The position numbers and the translations under genes were made by a program. Below are positions 53,409 to 62,078 of a stretch of 64,000 nucleotides of DNA, piece after piece; position 1 is the stretch's first letter, and each line of letters opens with the position of its first letter. The notes below the pieces were generated by a model that worked only from the letters and a program-made list of their open reading frames with translations, made no database searches and was not told where the DNA came from. The DNA comes from Paenibacillus methanolicus (lineage in GTDB: Bacteria > Bacillota > Bacilli > Paenibacillales > Paenibacillaceae), in assembly GCF_008124765.1 (NCBI RefSeq), contig NZ_VNHS01000002.1:868001-932000 (forward strand), in the 5' to 3' direction.

Positions 53409-55214
53409 TCATTCCGCCTGCTCCATCCATACATCCTTGAAATCGATCCACCCGAGCGCGTTCAGCCGCACGACTCCGCGCACCGACGGGTGAAGCAGCG
53501 TGTTCAACCTGCGGTGGTAGAGGAACACGACGCACGCTTCTTCACGCAGTCTGCCCTCGATATCGCGGAAAATCCGGCGGCGCGCGTCCGGTGTGTCCGC
53601 CGCGAGCGCCTCGTCGATCCGGCCGTTGATCCACGCCATGCGTTCCGGGTCCAAGTAGCGCTTCAGCGTGGCGGACTCGTGCTCGTACGTCTCGATCTCG
53701 CACACCTCGTCCTCGGCGAGCACGATGTTCATCAGCGTGCCGTCCGCGCCCTCGTCGAGCGCGCCGCAAATGCCCCCGGATGGCACGACAAGCTCCGTCC
53801 GTATGCCCCAGCGGCCCAGCCGGTCGCATATCCAGCGAGCGTCACCCCGATGCTTCTCGTGAATCGATAGGCGGAAGGGCTCGCCGTCGTAACCGGCGCC
53901 TTGCAGCGCGGCGCGAATGTCAGCCTCGCCGTAGGCGGTCGGCTCGTAAGCGCTGCTCGTCTCGGGACAGAATCCGTAGGCCGGCATCGCCCGGTCCCCG
54001 CCGATCTCGGCGATTAGAGCGCCGGCATCGAGAATCATCCGTACGGCTTGGCGGAATCGTTCGCTCCGCTGCGGCCCCGAACGACCCAGGTTCATGCTCA
54101 ACATGGTGCTTCCCCTGCACAGCTGCTCGATATTCTGCCAGTCATCCGTTGCTTCGCTATACGGATCGGCATCCGCGCCATGCCGGTCCGCCGGCACGCC
54201 GAACGATTCGGAACGGCAATAATCCGGCATCACGATCATGTCGACGCGGTCGAGGTAGGGGCGGCCATGAAAATAATCCGGATTCGCCTCCAGCCGGATC
54301 CGGAACGGCGTGCCCGGCGCGAGACGGAACGGCCCCGTTCCGGCCGGCTGCCCCCGCCATTCGCCTCCCCCTAGCGTTCCGCCCGATCCGTCTTGCACGA
54401 TGGAGGCGGCCGCCGAACAGACGAAGCGGTCGAAGATCCGGTTCGGCCGATGCAAGCGGAACCGGACGACGAGCGTCCCCGCCGTCTCGATTGCCGCGAC
54501 GCCGCGCATGAGCCAACGGTTGCTCGTGGCGCCGCGCAGCCGCTCGAACGTGTAGCGGACGTCGGCCGACGTCAACTCCCGCCCGTCATGGAACCGTACG
54601 CCTTTGCGCAAGTAGAAGGTCCACTCGGTCGCGTCCGCCCCGGACGTCCAATGATGCGCGAGCCCGCCGACGATCCGCCTGCCGTCCGCGTCGAAATGCA
54701 GCAGCCGGTCGAACACTTGGCGAATGATCTGCGCGTCCATGGCGTAATAGAGCTCGGCCGGATCGAGCGTGCTCGTCTGCTGGTTAATCGGGAAGACGAG
54801 GGCGTCCATCGCCCGGCCTCCTTCGCCGCGCGCCTCTTTGCGATAGCCGAACTGCCCGTTCAGCCAGGCCAGGAAACTCTCCCGCGTCTCCGCGCCTTGC
54901 CCGTGCGTCTCCAGCAAGTCGAATGCTTGCTTATAATCCCCGCTCTCCGCCTGCCCGCGCGCGATCTCGAGCAGATAAGCTTCTTGGTCTCGTCGAAAGA
55001 CGATCTGCGACCGGTTGCCTCGGCCAAGGCCCGGCCGCCACTCGATCAGCCCCTCTTCCTCCAGCTTCCGCACGATGAGCCGCGCGTTGCGCGCCGTGCA
55101 GAACAGCGTCTCCGCGACTTCATCCAGCGTCGCTTCGATCGGCATGCCGGCTGCGGACCCCGGCGAGAATCGGTTAAACAAAGTCAAATAACGTTCCGTC
55201 GTCAATAGCTGCAC
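53409..55214 (-). CDS. SgrR-like transcriptional regulator with solute-binding domain
   Basis: A helix-turn-helix of SgrR_N type (about 1-105: EATLDEVAETLFCTARNARL, IVRKLEEEGLIEWRPGLGRG) is joined to a family 5 solute-binding domain (DPAELYYAMDAQIIRQVFDR, WTFYLRKGVRFHDGRELTSA, YTFERL). No signal peptide, so a cytoplasmic sensor. SgrR of E. coli senses sugar-phosphate stress; Firmicute homologues often sit beside an MFS gene. I take GTG 55214 as start, with GGAGGG 6 bases upstream; another GTG lies at 55229. About 601 residues, a usual length. Confidence 0.85.
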   Translation of the reverse strand: MQLLTTERYLTLFNRFSPGSAAGMPIEATLDEVAETLFCTARNARLIVRKLEEEGLIEWRPGLGRGNRSQIVFRRDQEAYLLEIARGQAESGDYKQAFDLLETHGQGAETRESFLAWLNGQFGYRKEARGEGGRAMDALVFPINQQTSTLDPAELYYAMDAQIIRQVFDRLLHFDADGRRIVGGLAHHWTSGADATEWTFYLRKGVRFHDGRELTSADVRYTFERLRGATSNRWLMRGVAAIETAGTLVVRFRLHRPNRIFDRFVCSAAASIVQDGSGGTLGGGEWRGQPAGTGPFRLAPGTPFRIRLEANPDYFHGRPYLDRVDMIVMPDYCRSESFGVPADRHGADADPYSEATDDWQNIEQLCRGSTMLSMNLGRSGPQRSERFRQAVRMILDAGALIAEIGGDRAMPAYGFCPETSSAYEPTAYGEADIRAALQGAGYDGEPFRLSIHEKHRGDARWICDRLGRWGIRTELVVPSGGICGALDEGADGTLMNIVLAEDEVCEIETYEHESATLKRYLDPERMAWINGRIDEALAADTPDARRRIFRDIEGRLREEACVVFLYHRRLNTLLHPSVRGVVRLNALGWIDFKDVWMEQAE

Positions 55215-55330
55215 GGAGAGCCCTCCCACGCATACGAGTCGTTCCTAAAAGAGGAAGTCTATTGACGAGAGTATACATGGTTAATCCTCTTTTGAACAGT
55301 ACATGATTCGGGAACAAGGGCGACGCGCTT

Positions 55331-56689
55331 TTATTCTTCCTGCGGACTCCATATGGCGGAATGCTTCTTCCCTCTTTTGATCACCGTCTTCCGCGTCGCG
55401 ATGCCTTTAGGCGCTTTTGACCGCTTGACTGGCCGCTTCGCGGCGATCCGCTTGCTTGGCCGTTTCGCCACGATCCGGCCGACGCCCGCCGCCGATCGGA
55501 TGCTGCCCGTGAAGAGAGCCCGCTGGATCTCGGATGCGAGCAAATTGAAATAGCCGCGCGAAGGGTCGGCAATATTCAAATCGTGGACCGGCCCGACAAT
55601 ATCGGTCACATTGAAATCCGTTAATGGATTTTTAGACTCCAGCGCGCCCGTTACGCCGAGCGCCAAATGCTTGTTCGCGAGCGTGTAGGCAAACAGCAGC
55701 ACCGCATCCAAGTAGGAGAACCATACGCTCGTGCCTTGTCGTATCCCATCCGCGACCCCCGCGATCCTCGGCGCGTTGTTGAACGCGCCCGTCGTCGTGA
55801 ACGCATCGGACGGCAGCGCGGCCGCCATGCAGTACCAGAACGTCAGCACATTGGCGTTGGGCTGAGCCCGGATGAAGCGTTCCGCCGCCTGCGCGCCTAC
55901 GAGACAGCCCAAGGAGTGCGTGATCAAACCGGCATTGCGGAACGTTTGGCCAGCCATTCGGTTAAACATCGGCAGCAGCGCGCGGTCGGCGGTGACGATC
56001 GCCCGCCGCTCGAACTCCTTCCACATGACGGCCAGGAATAAATCGGGGCTCGAACCGGTAATCGCTTGGCCCAATACGGTCGCTAGGGCTCGCCGGATGA
56101 TCAACTCATCCTCGCCTTCGATCTGCGCGTCGTAGGCGACCAGATAAATGTCCGCATTCGCCCTATAATTGGGACTATTCGCGAATACGGGGTTGAACAT
56201 GCGGGCATTGATCTCGAAGTCTTCGTAAAAGAAACGAGCTTCCTCCGCCGTTCCGCCCCTTCCCGCGCCATGAATGAAGATATAGGGCCAGCGATTGGCA
56301 GGAAAGTTGTGCGTGTTCGGATTAATTTGCACCACATCCGGACGCTGGGTCCTTAACCAGATCGCCGCCTCCGGATTTCTGTAATGAAACACCCGCGGAT
56401 TCGGATCCCTTTGGATTTGCCGGGCGATCCGGCGGAACACTTGGTCAATGGTCTCCACGGGGAGCACCTGATTCTGAATCAAGATGCGCATGGCCGTCGT
56501 CTGGTACTGAATCGCCCGATTCGCAACCCGCACGCGAATGCTATCCACCGCTCTCGCGCAATCCCCGACGCGCCGAAGAATGAAGTCAACGTCCTGTACG
56601 GTGTTGTCAATTAGCGTCGTCGTGGCGTTCGTCACGTCGTTTATCGCGCTCTTGGCGCGCCTTTCCAATCCTCCAAGGTTTATCGCCAT
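55331..56689 (-). CDS. Alpha/beta hydrolase-like protein with basic tail (452 residues)
   Basis: The oxyanion-side sequence YIFIHGAGRGG (about 137-147) and the nucleophile elbow ITHSLGCLVGA with Ser259 (Thr replaces the usual first Gly) place it in the alpha/beta hydrolase fold, lipase-like. Candidate acid in SYLDAV or SKNPLTDF, candidate His in GPVHDL. No signal peptide. An N-terminal helical region of 100 residues precedes the hydrolase core. The last 45 residues are Lys/Arg-rich (KRPSKRIAAKRPVKRSKAPK), like the tail of histone H1 or a nucleic-acid or anionic-polymer binding region. AGGGAGG precedes the ATG. Monocistronic; function unknown. Confidence 0.75.
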   Translation of the reverse strand: MAINLGGLERRAKSAINDVTNATTTLIDNTVQDVDFILRRVGDCARAVDSIRVRVANRAIQYQTTAMRILIQNQVLPVETIDQVFRRIARQIQRDPNPRVFHYRNPEAAIWLRTQRPDVVQINPNTHNFPANRWPYIFIHGAGRGGTAEEARFFYEDFEINARMFNPVFANSPNYRANADIYLVAYDAQIEGEDELIIRRALATVLGQAITGSSPDLFLAVMWKEFERRAIVTADRALLPMFNRMAGQTFRNAGLITHSLGCLVGAQAAERFIRAQPNANVLTFWYCMAAALPSDAFTTTGAFNNAPRIAGVADGIRQGTSVWFSYLDAVLLFAYTLANKHLALGVTGALESKNPLTDFNVTDIVGPVHDLNIADPSRGYFNLLASEIQRALFTGSIRSAAGVGRIVAKRPSKRIAAKRPVKRSKAPKGIATRKTVIKRGKKHSAIWSPQEE

Positions 56690-56794
56690 CTGCGTCCCTC
56701 CCTTTAGAAAACGTCATCTGACTATATTCGGGCGCTGGCTTATTCTACAACCTGGCGCGAATGGGACAGAAGTGACGTGGTAAGGGGAGAACGG

Positions 56795-56820
56795 CAAAAA
56801 ACCGCAAATCTGCGGCTTTT
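56795..56820 (-). terminator. Terminator of the pectin operon
   Basis: Stem GCCGCA / TGCGGT with a 4-base loop; reading leftward followed by six T. It lies 125 bases after the GH43 stop. Confidence 0.8.
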
Positions 56821-56944
56821 CGCGTACGCTCTTCCATGATTATTCCGTTCACAATTCCGCGACTCGCGGCCGACGGCAAAGCCCCCCGATCACGGAGACT
56901 TTCGCCAGCGCCGTCCTCCATGCGGACAACCAAAGCCTGCCGTA

Positions 56945-58567
56945 CTAAGCCCGGCCCTCGTAGCGGAACTCCGCGAAATCAGCATGACTGCCGCCGGTGC
57001 GGTACATGTCGTGCGCGCCGATGCCGATGAAGTTGCCGGTGAAGCCGCCGGACAGAAAGTCGATCGCGAGCTCTTCGCCGAGCGGCTGCCAAGCTTCGCC
57101 GTCCGCGCGGCAGCTGAACCTCGCTTGAATGCCGTCCGCTTCCACGGCGAGGCTAACCTCCCCGTCGCCCGGCACCAAGATAACATCCGGCAGCAGCGTG
57201 AAGACGTCGGCCGCGCAGCGCATGAGCCGGACGACGCGGCCTTGTCGCTCGTCATGCGTCACGCAGGCGTACACGTAATTCTCGTCGTTCAAATAGAGCA
57301 GCAATCCGGCCATTTGCAAATAGGAGGACGGCGCGTAATCCAACGTCGTCTCCGCCCGGAAGGAGATCTCCGTCTGGCGGATCGCCACCATATGATGCCG
57401 GAACAACGTCTGCGGCGATTCGCCGGCGATGATTCTGAGATAGCCCGCACGCGCCGCAAGGGAGCACCAGCTCTCGTCCTTCAGAATCCGCAGCGTGTTC
57501 CAATTGTTGTGCAAGGATGGCCCGTCGAAGCGGTCTTCGAACAGGGAAGGCGCATGCGCGGAGGACGGCGCATGCGCGTCTCCCGCAGGGGCAGGCGTCT
57601 CGAGCAGCGGCAGCGTTCCGCCGCCATGCAGGCGGAGCCAGCCGTCCTCGGTCCATTCCACCTTCTGGATAGCGGTCTCCCGGCCGAGTATGGCGTATTT
57701 CCCGTCCACCGGCCGCGTGCATAGATGCGCCATGTACCATTCGCCCTCCGGCGTCTCGACAAGGCTGCCGTGGCCCGCGCATTGCAGCGGCCAGTCCGGC
57801 GTGTCGCTCGCGGTCATCATCGGGAATGCCGGGTCGACCTCGTAAGGCCCCGCCAGCTGGCGGGAACGCAACACCGTCACGGCATGGCCCGTACCTGTCC
57901 CGCCCTCTGCGGTGATGAGGTAGTACCAGCCGTCCCGCTTGTAAATATGCGGCGCCTCCGTCTTCGCCAGGTGCGTGCCGTCGAACAGCCTCACCGGCTC
58001 GCCGATCAGCGCCTGCCCGATCGGATCGTATTCCTGCATGACGATGCCGGCCGACTTGTTGCTCGTCTCGAGCCGGTAATCCCAAATCTCGTTCAGCAGC
58101 CACTTGCGGCCGTCATCGTCGTGGAACAAGGACGGATCGAAGCCGCTGCTGTTCAGATAGACAGGCGCCGACCATGGGCCGTCCAGCGACGTGGCGGTAA
58201 TCAGGTAATTGTGGCTGTCCTTGAAGGGACGCCGCGTGCTCTTCACGTCGGTATAGACCAGATAGTAACGTCCCTCGTTCCAGCTTAGCTGCGGCGCCCA
58301 AATGCTGCCGTTCTTCGGATTGCCGCGCAGGTCGACCTGGTCCGTCAGCAAATCCGCTCGATGCGTCCAGCTGTTCAAATCCGCGGATTCGTACACTCTC
58401 ACGCCGGGCAGCCACTCGAAGGACGATACCGCGATGAGATACTTCCCTTCCGCGCGCAGCATGTAAGGATCTGGATTAAAGCCGCGCAGCACCGGGTTGG
58501 CGATCACGCCTCTTCCTTCCGCGGCTTTCGCGATGCCCGCGGCCGTTTGCTCGTTCATCTCGCTCAT
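56945..58567 (-). CDS. GH43 beta-xylosidase-like enzyme (540 residues)
   Basis: A cytoplasmic enzyme of the XynB-like GH43 group: base Asp in LRGFNPDPYMLRAEGKYL, SSFEWLPGVRVYESADLNSW, modulating Asp in SSGFDPSLFHDDDGRKW, acid Glu in AKTEAPHIYKRDGWYYL. The C-terminal 190 residues form the beta-sandwich (GH43_C2/DUF1349-like) that closes the active site in beta-xylosidases. No signal peptide. ATG overlaps the pectin methylesterase stop by 4 bases (ATGA). In a pectin operon it may act on xylose or arabinose side chains. Last gene of the unit. Confidence 0.9.
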   Translation of the reverse strand: MSEMNEQTAAGIAKAAEGRGVIANPVLRGFNPDPYMLRAEGKYLIAVSSFEWLPGVRVYESADLNSWTHRADLLTDQVDLRGNPKNGSIWAPQLSWNEGRYYLVYTDVKSTRRPFKDSHNYLITATSLDGPWSAPVYLNSSGFDPSLFHDDDGRKWLLNEIWDYRLETSNKSAGIVMQEYDPIGQALIGEPVRLFDGTHLAKTEAPHIYKRDGWYYLITAEGGTGTGHAVTVLRSRQLAGPYEVDPAFPMMTASDTPDWPLQCAGHGSLVETPEGEWYMAHLCTRPVDGKYAILGRETAIQKVEWTEDGWLRLHGGGTLPLLETPAPAGDAHAPSSAHAPSLFEDRFDGPSLHNNWNTLRILKDESWCSLAARAGYLRIIAGESPQTLFRHHMVAIRQTEISFRAETTLDYAPSSYLQMAGLLLYLNDENYVYACVTHDERQGRVVRLMRCAADVFTLLPDVILVPGDGEVSLAVEADGIQARFSCRADGEAWQPLGEELAIDFLSGGFTGNFIGIGAHDMYRTGGSHADFAEFRYEGRA

Positions 58568-59655
58568 CCCTCTCTATTCTTATTTAGAAATGCGCTGTCC
58601 CGAAATAGATCGGCAGCCTCCAACCCAGCCGGTATTCGGTCCGAGCGCAGGCCGAAGTCGTCATTCCCGTGCGGAGCATTCGCGAGTCGTTCGGGCACCG
58701 CGGCTGCGCTTGGCAGACGATGTCGATCCGGAGGCCCCGCATTGGCGGTACGCTCATCCAACCGGCCGTCCGTTCCTTCGTCCGAACGCCCGGATGACGC
58801 ATCGAGGAGCGAGCGGCAGCCGAATTCCCGATACCTCGCGGCGACGCGGGCATGCGGCTTCTCCCAGTCGTCCCAGCGATCCGGATGGAGCGGCGCACCG
58901 TACAAGCAGCCAACGTAATCGGTCTTCGCCGCCTCCCGCCACGGCCGGCCGAGATAGATCTGCGCCGCGCCTTCCTCCGCCGTCAATAGACAATCGCGGA
59001 ACACGTAGCCATGCTCCCCGCCGGCCGGGGTGGAAGCGGCCGTGACATACACGGGTCCGCCGCCGAGCCGCTTGCGCGCATGAAGCTGGCAGCGCTCGAA
59101 CAAGGCCGTCGCCCCGCCGAAAATAAAATCGACCGTGCCTTCGATCCGGCAACCGATGTAAAGCTGGCGGCAGCGCGAATGCCGCTCCCGAATCGGGATG
59201 CCGCCGAAGGGCTTCCCCTCGGCCGACGTCTCCGGGAGCGGACCGGTGCACAGCGTATCCTGGCAGCCCAGGAACGCGCAGTTCCGGAATACCGCTTCGT
59301 CGCAGTGGGCGTACAGCGCCACCGCCTGGCCGACGAGATCGCCGCAGCCGGCGGCGTTCTCGACCGTCACGTTCTCCATCTCGATCCGGCTGCCTCCGAG
59401 GAACAAGGTCGCCGTGCCGAACGTGCCGAGCGGCTCGCCCCGCTTATCCGGCTGCCGGGCCGATAAGCGGCCGCGGATCACCACCTTGCCGATCCCGACG
59501 ATGCGAAGATCCGAGCGGTAGACGCGAACATTCTCCTCGTAGACGCCGGGCAGAATCGTCAGCGTGTCCGTCACCGCAGGCGTCCGGCGTTCCAGCTCGT
59601 CGACCGCCGCTTGAATGGTGGCGTAATCGCAGCCGGGATAAGGCCCTACAAGCAT
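58564..59655 (-). CDS. Pectin methylesterase (CE8) with unusual C-terminal tail
   Basis: A right-handed beta-helix esterase with the CE8 motifs: GQAVALYAHCD, QDTLCTG (usual QDTLY), GTVDFIFGGATALFE with the catalytic Asp, and LGRPWRE. It removes methyl esters from pectin. No signal peptide, so it would act on imported oligogalacturonides. After AARYREFG the family usually reads GxGA and ends within about 35 residues. Here about 90 residues follow that are rich in Arg/Asp/Ala and have no family features, so the end may be altered by indels. AGAGGCG precedes the ATG. Confidence 0.85.
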   Translation of the reverse strand: MLVGPYPGCDYATIQAAVDELERRTPAVTDTLTILPGVYEENVRVYRSDLRIVGIGKVVIRGRLSARQPDKRGEPLGTFGTATLFLGGSRIEMENVTVENAAGCGDLVGQAVALYAHCDEAVFRNCAFLGCQDTLCTGPLPETSAEGKPFGGIPIRERHSRCRQLYIGCRIEGTVDFIFGGATALFERCQLHARKRLGGGPVYVTAASTPAGGEHGYVFRDCLLTAEEGAAQIYLGRPWREAAKTDYVGCLYGAPLHPDRWDDWEKPHARVAARYREFGCRSLLDASSGRSDEGTDGRLDERTANAGPPDRHRLPSAAAVPERLANAPHGNDDFGLRSDRIPAGLEAADLFRDSAFLNKNREG

Positions 59656-59691
59656 AAAGCGCCTCTCCTTCCTTCTCGCGCGGCTCCCTGT

Positions 59692-60666
59692 CTATAGATG
59701 CTCCCGCAGAAACCGCTGCCAGCGCGCACGCATCTCCGCCGTCTCCCGATGGCCGCCGCCTCCGACGATCGACTGCCAGTTGTCTGCTGCCCCCGCTTCC
59801 GCGTAGGCTTCCCGAAGCCCCGCGTCCAAGAGCCTCACGCCTTCGAGCGGGCAGAGACGGTCGCTCCGGCCGTTCAAGCTCATGCGCGGCCTCGGCGCGA
59901 TCAGCCGCTGAATATCGAGCGTTGCGAACGATTGCAGCAGACCGGGCACATAGGAATACAGGCCATGATGGTCAAGACCGCGTTTCATGATCAGCGTCTC
60001 CGCCTCCACTTGGCCGCAAATATCGACGACGACGCGGATGCGCGTATCAAGGGCGGCCAGCCACCAGGCCATCAGCCCGCCCATCGACATGCCGAGCGTG
60101 CCGATGCGCGACGCATCGATATCCTCGCGGGCCGCCATCGCGTCCACAAGACGGAGCGTATCTCCGACCATCAGCCCCCACAATACTTGGCCGCGCCAGA
60201 GCAGCTCCTTGAACAATTCGCTCTCCGTCCTTCCGCCGCGGTCGCCGAACAGGCGCATATCCATGCAGCATGCCGCGTACCCCATCCCCGTCAGCGCTTC
60301 GGCGTACGAGGGCTGCTGCAAATATGAGCCGCTCGCGCTCATCTCGCGCCGACCGCGCTCATAGTCCCCGCCGTGCGAATGGTTCACGATGACGAGCGGG
60401 AACGGCCCGTCGCCTTGCAGCGGCAGCGCCAGGTCAATCGGGGCAAACTCGTCATCGCCGACCTCGAGCAGCAGCGTGTCGAGGCGATAATCAGCGCGCG
60501 TCTCGCTGCGCAGCAGCTCAAGACGCGGCCCCGGCTGGCCGCCTTGATTCGGGGCAGCCGGCTCGTCGTGCCCTTCCGATCCGGCACCTCCGCTCCAATC
60601 GCCCGGCCGCTGGCCAGATCGGCCCGCGATGCCGAGCAGCCGCAGCAGCTCTGCCCGCCGGCTCAA
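59692..60666 (-). CDS. Alpha/beta hydrolase, probable carbohydrate esterase
   Basis: A 324-residue cytoplasmic hydrolase: VIVNHSHGGD region, nucleophile Ser194 in LGMSMGGLMA, catalytic Asp in LNGRSDRLCP, and His in GGGGHRETAEM. The layout is that of acetyl xylan esterase-like or Abhydrolase_7 proteins. In this operon it probably removes acetyl groups from pectic oligosaccharides; that is inference. The ATG overlaps the GH28 stop by 4 bases. Confidence 0.87.
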   Translation of the reverse strand: MSRRAELLRLLGIAGRSGQRPGDWSGGAGSEGHDEPAAPNQGGQPGPRLELLRSETRADYRLDTLLLEVGDDEFAPIDLALPLQGDGPFPLVIVNHSHGGDYERGRREMSASGSYLQQPSYAEALTGMGYAACCMDMRLFGDRGGRTESELFKELLWRGQVLWGLMVGDTLRLVDAMAAREDIDASRIGTLGMSMGGLMAWWLAALDTRIRVVVDICGQVEAETLIMKRGLDHHGLYSYVPGLLQSFATLDIQRLIAPRPRMSLNGRSDRLCPLEGVRLLDAGLREAYAEAGAADNWQSIVGGGGHRETAEMRARWQRFLREHL

Positions 60667-62078
60667 GACGGCTCCCCGCCGCCGGCACCTTGCGAGCCCG
60701 CCGCGATCTCCGCTTGCGTCGCTTCAGCCGCGATGCCGCCGCCTGTTTCCTCGGCCCGCTGCACGAGCGGCTCCGGCTTGCGCGTCCGCACGGATCGGCA
60801 GCCGTCCAGCTCCACGCCCTCGGCATGCTCCAGATAGAAGGCCGGACCGTCGTGATCCTCCACCGTCACCTTGCTGAACCGGATATCCCGCACGTTGCCG
60901 AGATAGAAGCCGCGCCGGCTCATCTTCGGAATGCCGTCCATCATCGCCGGGTATTCCGGCTCGGGATCCTGCGCCATGGAGATGTCGATGTTATCGAACG
61001 TGATCTCGCTGATATACTGCTCGGCGAGGCCATATAGGAAGCCGGCCGACGCGCGCACGCCCCGGGCGGTGATGCCGCTGAAGTGAATGCGCCGGAAGCA
61101 AGGCGTCTCCTCCGTAACGGGATATGGATTTTTGTCCCAGACATATTGGTCCTTGCCTTTGGGCCCGCAGAAGTAATACAGCTTCAGAATGAACGGGCAG
61201 ATGACGTCCTCCATCACGACGTTGCTGACCCGGATGTCTTCCACGATTCCGCCCCGCCCGCGCCGCGACTTGAGCCGGATGCCGCGATCGGTGCCCATGA
61301 AGATGCAGTTCGAGATGGCAACCCGGCGAATGCTGCCGCTCATCTCGCTGCCGAGCACGACGCCGCCGTGTCCGTGCACCATCGTGCAGCCCGTGATCGT
61401 GATATTCTCGCACGGGATCCGGTCGGCCGTATCCTCCGTACCCGCCTTGATCGCGATGCAGTCGTCGCCGACGTCGATATGGCAACCGCTGATGCGCACG
61501 TTGCGGCACGACTCGGGGTTGATGCCGTCCGTGTTCGGCGAATCCGCCGGGTTATGGATGCTCAAGTTGTCGATCGTCACGTCCTCGCACTCGATCGGAT
61601 TGACCGTCCAGCTCGGGCTGTCGACGAGCGTGAGATCGCGCAGCGTCACGCGACGGCAACGGTCGAAGCTGATCAGCTTCGGACGCGGAAAGGCGAGCGC
61701 CTCCCGCCGCTCCCGGTGCAGCTTCCACCACGGCTCGCCGCGGCCGTCCAGCTTGCCGAAGCCGGTCACGGCGACGTTCGTAAGGTCCGACCCATAGATG
61801 CACGACGCGTAGACCGGACGCCGGACGCCCTCCCAGCGGGAGTCGACCGGCGCGTAATCCGCCGGATCGGTGCTGAACGCGATGACCGCGCCTGGCGACA
61901 GATGCAGCTCGACGTGGCTGCGCATGCGGATCGGCCCGCTCAAGTAAGTGCCGGCGGGCACGACGACCATGCCGCCGCCAGCCGCGGCGGCCGCTTCGAT
62001 GGCGGCCGCGAACGCGCCCGTCGCCGGCGCTTCGCCGCCGGAGACCGCGCCGTAGTCGGCGATATTGTAGATCGTCAT
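60663..62078 (-). CDS. GH28 polygalacturonase-like enzyme
   Basis: A 471-residue beta-helix hydrolase of family 28. Catalytic motifs: SPNTDGI (first Asp), VGDDCIAIKAG (two further Asp), HGHGG with the catalytic His, and RGIRLKSRRG. No signal peptide, so an exo-type enzyme on imported galacturonides is likely. ATG 62078 is chosen over 62138 because GGGGGAGG precedes it and it overlaps the GH105 stop by 4 bases. Middle of a tightly coupled operon. Confidence 0.92.
   Translation of the reverse strand: MTIYNIADYGAVSGGEAPATGAFAAAIEAAAAAGGGMVVVPAGTYLSGPIRMRSHVELHLSPGAVIAFSTDPADYAPVDSRWEGVRRPVYASCIYGSDLTNVAVTGFGKLDGRGEPWWKLHRERREALAFPRPKLISFDRCRRVTLRDLTLVDSPSWTVNPIECEDVTIDNLSIHNPADSPNTDGINPESCRNVRISGCHIDVGDDCIAIKAGTEDTADRIPCENITITGCTMVHGHGGVVLGSEMSGSIRRVAISNCIFMGTDRGIRLKSRRGRGGIVEDIRVSNVVMEDVICPFILKLYYFCGPKGKDQYVWDKNPYPVTEETPCFRRIHFSGITARGVRASAGFLYGLAEQYISEITFDNIDISMAQDPEPEYPAMMDGIPKMSRRGFYLGNVRDIRFSKVTVEDHDGPAFYLEHAEGVELDGCRSVRTRKPEPLVQRAEETGGGIAAEATQAEIAAGSQGAGGGEPS

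Noticed and set aside
58564..58913. Frameshift restoring the normal end of the pectin methylesterase
   Set aside because: The other two frames over this stretch do not show the expected GxGA ending either, so a simple single-base frameshift is not supported.
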